The notes under the pieces were generated by a model. It saw only the letters and a program-made list of their open reading frames with translations. It made no database searches and had not been told where the DNA came from. From the NCBI RefSeq assembly GCF_001602375.1, contig NZ_BCNY01000015.1:496001-560000 (forward strand): DNA of 64,000 nucleotides. The letters run 5' to 3'. Shown here one piece after another: positions 58,913 to 64,000 of the stretch. Each line of letters starts with the position of its first letter. Position 1 is the stretch's first letter. The translations under genes and the position numbers were made by a program. The stretch comes from Methanoculleus horonobensis (lineage in GTDB: Archaea; Halobacteriota; Methanomicrobia; Methanomicrobiales; Methanoculleaceae).

Positions 58913-59863
58913 TCATGCCCCCGCGTCGCGCAGTTCTCTTCCCGTGTAGTGGACGAAGACGTCGTCCATCGTCGGTTTCTTCAGGTTCACGTTCGAGATG
59001 GTGATCCCGGCGTCGCGCACAGCATCGATGATCCGCGGAAGGCAGTGGCTCCCGTCGGCCGAGATCGTGACCGAGAGGCCGCGGGGCGACTCCTTGACCG
59101 ACCGGATCTCCTCGATCCCCCAAAGAGATTCCCTGGCCGTTCTGTCGTCGTCGGTCTCCAGGTAGACGACGTCCTCGCCGAGGGCGTTCTTCAGTTCGGC
59201 CGGGGTTCCGGAGACGACGATCCTGCCGTGGTCGATGATGCTGATCCGGTCGGAGAGCATATCGGCCTCTTCCATGTAGTGCGTCGTCAGAAATATCGTC
59301 GTCCCGGCCTCGTTCACCTGCCGGATATAGTCCCAGATCCGCATCCGCGTCTGGGGATCGAGCCCCTGCGTCGGTTCGTCCAGGAAGAGCACCCCGGGCT
59401 GAGTCATCAGGCCGCGTGCGATCTGAAGCCGTCGTTTCATGCCGCCGGAGAGGTTCTTCGTCCGTTCGTCCCGTTTGAACTCAAGTTCGACGATCCGGAG
59501 CAGATCGTCGATCCGGCGCCGCCGTTCTTCTCGGGGGATGCCGTAGAGCCGGCCGTGGAACTCCATCGTCTCCCGAACAGTGAGATCCCGGTCGAGCACG
59601 TCGTCCTGGAAGACGATGCCGATCGCCTTCCTGACCTTTCTGGGCTCCCGTGCGACGTCGTAACCGGCCACCCGCACCGCACCCTTCTGGACGGGGAGGA
59701 GGGTTGTCAGGATGTTGATGGTGGTGCTCTTCCCCGCGCCGTTCGGGCCGAGAAACGAGAAGATCTCGCCTTTTTTGACGGTAAAACTGATGCCGCGAAC
59801 CGCCGTGAAGTCGCCAAACGCATGTTCGAGGTCTCGCACCTCGATGATATCATCTCCTCCCAT
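58913..59863 (-). CDS. ABC transporter ATPase (DrrA-like)
   Basis: The 316-residue ATPase has Walker A FLGPNGAGKSTTINIL, Q-loop GIVFQDDVLDRDLTVRE, signature KNLSGGMKRRLQIARG, Walker B VLFLDEPTQGLDPQTR and H-loop TIFLTTHYMEEAD. A C-terminal 85-residue extension follows, as in DrrA drug-export ATPases. It is the first gene of the pair with the ABC-2 permease. Confidence 0.95.
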   Translation of the reverse strand: MGGDDIIEVRDLEHAFGDFTAVRGISFTVKKGEIFSFLGPNGAGKSTTINILTTLLPVQKGAVRVAGYDVAREPRKVRKAIGIVFQDDVLDRDLTVRETMEFHGRLYGIPREERRRRIDDLLRIVELEFKRDERTKNLSGGMKRRLQIARGLMTQPGVLFLDEPTQGLDPQTRMRIWDYIRQVNEAGTTIFLTTHYMEEADMLSDRISIIDHGRIVVSGTPAELKNALGEDVVYLETDDDRTARESLWGIEEIRSVKESPRGLSVTISADGSHCLPRIIDAVRDAGITISNVNLKKPTMDDVFVHYTGRELRDAGA

Positions 59864-60200
59864 CGATCGCCATCCGCTCCTTTACCCTTCATGCATGATG
59901 CCGTCATATCTCCTTTTCCCTCCCTGGATGCGGCAGCCTTTGCGTGAACCCTGCAATCCCCCGTCCTCCCCCGCCGTCTCTTCGGGGTACCGGCCGGGGC
60001 GGCAAATGCATCCCGGCGTCCCTTCGGCGGCCGGGCCGTATAGATATCCTGAAATACCAGAACCGGCCATCCATCCTCGGAGACGCGATGCGCGGCAGCA
60101 GTTTGCTGACCTATAACGGCGATGAGCGGGCTCGCTCTGCATATAGCATCGCTCACGGGGCATGCGCACCGGAGCGCGAAGAGCGGGCGGGAGGTGTCCG
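59864..60200. other. Divergent intergenic region
   Basis: These 337 bp separate the ABC ATPase from the exported protein at 60201. CATATAGC near 60140 and CTATAACG near 60112 are TATA-like candidates for the plus-strand gene. The GC-rich remainder has short open frames but nothing recognisable. Confidence 0.45.
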
Positions 60201-60695
60201 GTGACCCCGCGCCTCCGGACGATCCTTGCTCTTCTCCTCGGAACACTGGCTCTCACCGTGCCGGCGGGCGCGCTCGTGGTCGAGAACGCCGACCTGACCC
60301 CCGCGGAGGTGAACCTCTTCTTTGCGATGCGGGAGTATACCCTGACGTACAACGAGTACGCCGACCGGCTGCCGGGATGGGTGACCGGGCCGTTTGCTGA
60401 CGAGACGGTCAACCTCTACGTCATCTCTCCCGACGGCGTGCTGGTCATCGGGATCACGTTTCACGACAAAAAGGTCATCCAGTTCGACGCGAAGGGCTGC
60501 CCCGACCCGATCGTCACGGTGACCACCGACGCCGCGACGGCGGAGGAGGTCATGATCTCCGAGCGGCCGTTCGACACCTTCCGCGAGGCGATGCGGAGCG
60601 GCACGGCCACGATCGAGGGGAAGAACCTCATCGGCACGCTCCGGACGGGGATGGTTCGGTTCGGGTTCTGGGCGATGGACGTTATCGGGATGTAA
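60201..60695 (+). CDS. Exported protein of unknown family
   Basis: The GTG at 60201 is chosen because GGAGGTG lies 4 bp before it and a signal peptide follows (LRTILALLLGTLALTVPAGA). The 164-residue mature part is mixed alpha/beta: LTPAEVNLFFAMREYTLTYN, YVISPDGVLVIGITFHDKKV, PDPIVTVTTDAATAEEV and MRSGTATIEGKNLIGTLRTG. The pattern VTTDAATAEEV...FREAMRSGTATIEG faintly resembles SCP2-like lipid-binding folds, which is a guess. No operon partner. Confidence 0.75.
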   Translation: MTPRLRTILALLLGTLALTVPAGALVVENADLTPAEVNLFFAMREYTLTYNEYADRLPGWVTGPFADETVNLYVISPDGVLVIGITFHDKKVIQFDAKGCPDPIVTVTTDAATAEEVMISERPFDTFREAMRSGTATIEGKNLIGTLRTGMVRFGFWAMDVIGM

Positions 60696-60815
60696 CAGTC
60701 ATCCCTTTCGCGGTTTCTCGAATTCTGTTCCGTCGAGGCGTCGTTCCCGGGCGGTGCAGACGAACGGCGCAGTCTCACGCGGAAAAAGAGGGGGCGGACC
60801 TGCATCCGGAGAACG

Positions 60816-61016
60816 TCACAGCCCCACGAGGCGTATACATGCTCCGATGGTCAGCCCCGACATGGAGGATGTTGCCGAGAGGGCCGCGAGCACGGCGGCG
60901 TTCATCACCGGGCCGATCCTGAGCGGGGTGTACGTCGGGTTGCGCTGCAGTCTCCGCACTATCCGAAACGGTTTCGCGGTCGTCGAGATTGGGGGTTTGT
61001 ATCGTCTGATCCTCAC
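60816..61016 (-). CDS. Small basic membrane protein (66 residues)
   Basis: GTG at 61016 follows a near-perfect AGGAGGTG ribosome site by 6 bp. The product starts MRIRRYKPPISTTAKPFRIV, is strongly basic for 36 residues, and has a C-terminal helix MNAAVLAALSATSSMSGLTI that may insert into the membrane. It stands alone between two plus-strand genes. The strong ribosome site is the main evidence. No family is known to me. Confidence 0.55.
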   Translation of the reverse strand: MRIRRYKPPISTTAKPFRIVRRLQRNPTYTPLRIGPVMNAAVLAALSATSSMSGLTIGACIRLVGL

Positions 61017-61218
61017 GTGGACACCTCCTTGTGCCGGATAAAGCACTGGCTTGATTGTGGGATCGTTTCACCGGATGATAACTTTTGTGGTTTTGCTCTC
61101 CGATCGGCTGGTTACGGGCGCTTCTGAAGCCCTGAAACCCGATTTTCTGCCTCGTTTTGTGGATCCCGGCTCCGATCCGCGACAGGTTTATCCGTTCTCC
61201 GGGAGAGGGACTCTTCCG

Positions 61219-61383
61219 ATGCATCGATATGCGAAGCTCCTCCTCTACGGCATGCTTGCGTTCATCGTCTTTGCCGGCATCAGTTTCACCATCGGCGGCC
61301 GGGTGAACTGGGTGCTCGCGGCAGCGACGGCGATCGGGGTGATGATCGCTTACTTCTTTGCCGCTCTCCGGGGGGAGAAATGA
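61219..61383 (+). CDS. Small two-helix membrane protein before arginine deiminase
   Basis: The 54-residue protein MHRYAKLLLYGMLAFIVFAG has two hydrophobic helices (about 7-23 and 29-48) linked by SFTIGGRVN. GGGAGAGG lies upstream of the ATG. Its stop overlaps the arcA start (ATGA), so both are translated together. It could be a small regulator or part of arginine/ornithine exchange, but this is only context. Confidence 0.65.
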   Translation: MHRYAKLLLYGMLAFIVFAGISFTIGGRVNWVLAAATAIGVMIAYFFAALRGEK

Positions 61384-62687
61384 GCCGGATGGCGACGGGA
61401 GTGCGGGCGGAGTGGGAGCACCTCCGGACGGTGGTCGTTCACCGACCGGGGATCGAGATGTTCTTCGGGCTGCTCGAACCGTATGCGGCGCTCTACGAAC
61501 GGGCGTTCAGCCGCTACGAGGCGCGGCGCGAGCACGACTCTCTCCAGCGCACGCTCAGGGAGGAGTTCGGGGTTCGGGTGCTGCGGCTCAAGGAGACGAT
61601 CCTCGATGCAGCCGATCGCGACCCGGCGGTGCGTCGGCGGCTCGTTGATCGGGCGCACGAGACCGTCGTCGTCCGGGGCGGCAGGAGGGAAGTGGCGGAG
61701 GCCAGGCGGAGCATGGAGCAGAACGCCGATGCCCTGGACTCGCTGCACTTCCTCACCCTCCTGCTCCTGAATCCGGTCATCGACGTGGGCAGGAGGGGTG
61801 CCGGCGGCGGGGTGGATGTCCATATCCTTGAGCAGACGCCGCTTGCAAACCTCTACTTCATGCGCGACCAGCAGGCGGCGACCCCCCGCGGCCTCGTCGT
61901 CGGCCGGCCGGCAAAGCGGCAGCGGGAAAGGGAGCCCGAGATCACCCGATTCCTCTGGGAGATCCTCGGTATTCCCATCGTCGGGACGGTCGAGGCGCCG
62001 GGGACGTTCGAGGGCGGCGACTTCATGCCGATGGGGGAGTTCGCTCTCGTCGGCACCGGGGACCGGACGAACCGTGACGGGGTATCCCGGTTCCTCGGTC
62101 TTGCCCCGGGGTTCGACGAGATCGGCATCGTTCACCAGCCGGGCCATCCGCTCATCCCGGGCGACCGGCCCGACCCGATGGTCGACATGCACCTCGACAC
62201 CTACTTCAACGTCGCGGGAAGCGGGGTGGTGCTCGGTTCAGAGCGGCTCCTCCGGCGGGCACAGGTCGAGGTCCGGCACCGGTCGGAAGGGGGCTACGAG
62301 CCTTCCGGCGAGACGACGACCCTCTATGACTACATCCGGTCGAAGGGGTTCTCCGTGATCGATCTCTCTATTCTCGAACAGCTCTCCTACGCCGCAAACG
62401 TCCTCTGTGTCCGGGACGGGAGCATCCTCGCGGTGGAGGGGGAACGGGTGATGCGGACGGTGCTCCTTAACCTGGAGCGGAAGGCCGCCCATGACCCGCA
62501 GCGCTACGGGCGGCTTTTACGCCACGCGGAGGAGGACTACCGCCGGATAACGAATGAAGGGCGGATCTTCCCGCACAAGCCGGAGTTCTCCCGGCACGGC
62601 ATCGAGGTCTGCCCGCTGCACCTCGAGAACCTGACGGGGGGCTACGGCGGCCCCCACTGCATGACATGCACGCTGGAGCGGGGGTGA
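61380..62687 (+). CDS. arcA: Arginine deiminase
   Basis: The 435-residue enzyme hydrolyses arginine to citrulline and ammonia. Signatures of the guanidino-modifying superfamily are present: NLYFMRDQQA, GTFEGGDFMPMG, MVDMHLDTYFNV and the catalytic Cys in GGYGGPHCMTCTLER at the C-terminus. The Cys region is GGPHC rather than the usual GGPRC. It is followed 4 bp later by carbamate kinase. Ornithine carbamoyltransferase and an arginine/ornithine antiporter are not in the window. Confidence 0.93.
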   Translation: MSRMATGVRAEWEHLRTVVVHRPGIEMFFGLLEPYAALYERAFSRYEARREHDSLQRTLREEFGVRVLRLKETILDAADRDPAVRRRLVDRAHETVVVRGGRREVAEARRSMEQNADALDSLHFLTLLLLNPVIDVGRRGAGGGVDVHILEQTPLANLYFMRDQQAATPRGLVVGRPAKRQREREPEITRFLWEILGIPIVGTVEAPGTFEGGDFMPMGEFALVGTGDRTNRDGVSRFLGLAPGFDEIGIVHQPGHPLIPGDRPDPMVDMHLDTYFNVAGSGVVLGSERLLRRAQVEVRHRSEGGYEPSGETTTLYDYIRSKGFSVIDLSILEQLSYAANVLCVRDGSILAVEGERVMRTVLLNLERKAAHDPQRYGRLLRHAEEDYRRITNEGRIFPHKPEFSRHGIEVCPLHLENLTGGYGGPHCMTCTLERG

Positions 62688-62691
62688 CGGG

Positions 62692-63636
62692 ATGCCGGGA
62701 AAAGGTGTGGTGATCGCGCTCGGCGGCAACGCCATCCTGCAGCACCGGGAGACGGGGACGGCCGAGGAGCAGTTCGCAAACGTCAGGCAGGCATCGCGGC
62801 GTATCGCAGAGATCGTGGCCGAAGGCTACGCCGTCGCCATCACGCACGGGAACGGCCCGCAGGTGGGGGACATCCTCCTCAAGAACGAAATTTCAAAGGA
62901 TACCCTCCCGCCGATGCCGCTCGACGTCTGCGGGGCGGAGAGCCAGGGGATGATCGGCTACATGCTCCAGCAGTCGATGCAGGAAGCGCTCCAGGAGGCC
63001 GGGCTGGATCGCCCGGTTGCGACGGTGCTCACCCAGACCCTGGTCGACGGCGACGACCCTGCGTTTGAGAACCCCGAAAAACCGATCGGCCCGTTCTACA
63101 CCGCGATGCAGGCGAGGAGGCTGGAGGGGGAGAAGGGCTGGCGCATGGTGCAGGTTCCGGGGCAGGGTTACCGGCGGGTCGTCCCCTCCCCGCGCCCGAT
63201 CGCCCTCGTGGAGGAGCGGGCGATCGCCCGCCTCGTCTCGGCCGGGGTGATCGTGATCGCCGCGGGCGGGGGCGGCGTCCCGGTGGTCGCGGACGGCGGG
63301 GGCAGCCTCCGGGGGGTCGAGGCGGTCGTGGACAAGGACTACACCGCGGCGATCCTCGCCCGGCTCGTCGGTGCCGAGGATCTCCTGATCCTGACCGACG
63401 TCGAGCGCGTCGTCTTGAACTACGGGCGGCCCGACCGGCAGGAGATCGACGAGATGACGGTTCGCGAGGCGCAGAGCCACCTCGCGGCGGGGCAGTTCCC
63501 TCCCGGGACGATGGGGCCGAAGATCGAGGCGGCCGTCGGGTTCCTCGAAGCTGGAGGGAAGCGGGTGATAGTCGCATCGCTGAAAGACGCCTCCAGGGCG
63601 CTTGCCGGGCGGGCCGGAACCCGGCTTCGCCCGTGA
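62692..63636 (+). CDS. arcC: Carbamate kinase
   Basis: The 314-residue kinase makes ATP from carbamoyl phosphate and ADP. Motifs are VVIALGGNAILQHRETGTAE, AITHGNGPQVGDILL, the carbamate kinase loop PEKPIGPFYT, VIVIAAGGGGVPVVADGGG, VDKDYTAAILARLVGA and GTMGPKIEAAVGFL. Length is normal. With arcA it forms the energy-yielding part of the arginine deiminase route. The middle step must be supplied by an OTC elsewhere. Confidence 0.96.
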   Translation: MPGKGVVIALGGNAILQHRETGTAEEQFANVRQASRRIAEIVAEGYAVAITHGNGPQVGDILLKNEISKDTLPPMPLDVCGAESQGMIGYMLQQSMQEALQEAGLDRPVATVLTQTLVDGDDPAFENPEKPIGPFYTAMQARRLEGEKGWRMVQVPGQGYRRVVPSPRPIALVEERAIARLVSAGVIVIAAGGGGVPVVADGGGSLRGVEAVVDKDYTAAILARLVGAEDLLILTDVERVVLNYGRPDRQEIDEMTVREAQSHLAAGQFPPGTMGPKIEAAVGFLEAGGKRVIVASLKDASRALAGRAGTRLRP

Positions 63637-63696
63637 CCGGTCACCCTCCCCAACGCTTATATACCACGTTCTCGAATTCCCCGCGGTGATAAGGAT

Positions 63697-64000
63697 ATGG
63701 CGGATAACTTCTGGACAGGAGTCATCGTCGGGTGGCTCGTGGGGCTTATTCTCGGCTTCCTGCTGCCGGTCATCGGACCGTTGATCGGCGGGTTCGTTGC
63801 CGGCTGGATGGTCAGAGGCGGGATAGGGAACGGTGCAAAGGCCGGACTGCTTGCCGGCATCCTCGGCGCCATCGTCATCGCGGTGCTGCTTCTCATCGGC
63901 GGCACGGTTCTCCTCGGGGCGTTCGGGTTCATCACGGGCCTCGGAACGTCGCTCGTCATCATCGTGATGGCGTTCGTCTACCAGGGCCTTCTCTCCCTGC
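63697..64000 (+). CDS. Glycine-rich polytopic membrane protein (DUF5518-like), partial
   Basis: The frame starts at an ATG behind AAGGAT and runs past the window end (101 residues visible). It is almost wholly hydrophobic with three to four helices rich in small residues (FWTGVIVGWLVGLILGFLLP, AGLLAGILGAIVIAVLLLIG). This is the layout of DUF5518 proteins of archaea. A CTTATATACC box at about 63656-63665 is the promoter. Function unknown. Confidence 0.75.
   Translation, partial: MADNFWTGVIVGWLVGLILGFLLPVIGPLIGGFVAGWMVRGGIGNGAKAGLLAGILGAIVIAVLLLIGGTVLLGAFGFITGLGTSLVIIVMAFVYQGLLSL

Overview
The window looks like chromosome of a methanogenic archaeon of the order Methanomicrobiales, most likely Methanoculleus-like (inference). 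The evidence is archaeal TATA boxes with many leaderless or short-leader genes, an archaeal initiator tRNA, an LSm-L37e-purF operon, archaeal SepF, archaetidylinositol-phosphate synthase, thiol:fumarate reductase (tfrA/tfrB), the N-epsilon-acetyl-beta-lysine pair ablA/ablB, iron-sulfur flavoproteins and a PGF-CTERM surface protein. AblA/AblB and a BCCT betaine carrier suggest a salt-exposed habitat.

Layout. (1) 1-10.4 kb is an accessory region of exported and membrane proteins. A minus-strand operon (clan CD peptidase-like protein, PepSY protein, membrane-anchored protein) diverges from a secreted metzincin-like protease. An 18-bp palindrome lies the same distance upstream of each TATA box. 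About 200 bp of promoter plus a probably structured leader RNA precedes the metzincin and is repeated 3 kb away before a decayed C39-like peptidase. Two tandem paralogues, a transglutaminase remnant and a PGF-CTERM protein follow. (2) 10.5-16 kb is housekeeping: ADP-ribosylglycohydrolase, argC-CBS protein-argJ-argB, chorismate mutase and a site-2-type protease. (3) 16-20 kb is a giant multi-PAS histidine kinase. (4) 20.2-28.8 kb is a redox and stress block: three Isf-type flavoproteins, BCCT carrier with universal stress protein, a zinc ribbon-desulforedoxin-CMD-peroxiredoxin operon, CDF transporter, rubrerythrin and a glutaredoxin-thioredoxin reductase fusion. (5) 28.8-35.6 kb mixes stable genes (AIP synthase, ablA/ablB, ATPase-nuclease) with three HEPN/nucleotidyltransferase loci in different states of decay. 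One of these lies between 40-bp direct repeats. (6) 35.7-48 kb is core metabolism and information processing: tfrBA, aspartate kinase, purM, DUF362 protein, PCD, thioredoxin, tRNA-iMet, purF, L37e, LSm, PUA protein, SepF, ZPR1-like protein. (7) 48-57.1 kb is a one-directional sensory cluster: double CheW, MCP, CheA-REC hybrid, REC-histidine kinase, a kinase whose phospho-acceptor His is Thr, and a GNAT acetyltransferase. No CheY, CheR or CheB lies in the cluster. (8) 57-64 kb holds a DUF4097 protein, an ABC-2 exporter, small membrane proteins, arginine deiminase with carbamate kinase, and a partial membrane protein.

The strongest candidates for something undescribed are the repeated leader-RNA/promoter module driving secreted peptidases, the sensory operon ending in a His-less kinase and an acetyltransferase, and the HEPN/nucleotidyltransferase locus whose flanking repeats carry a palindrome over the start codon. 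All functional calls rest on motifs and context read by eye; no database search was run.
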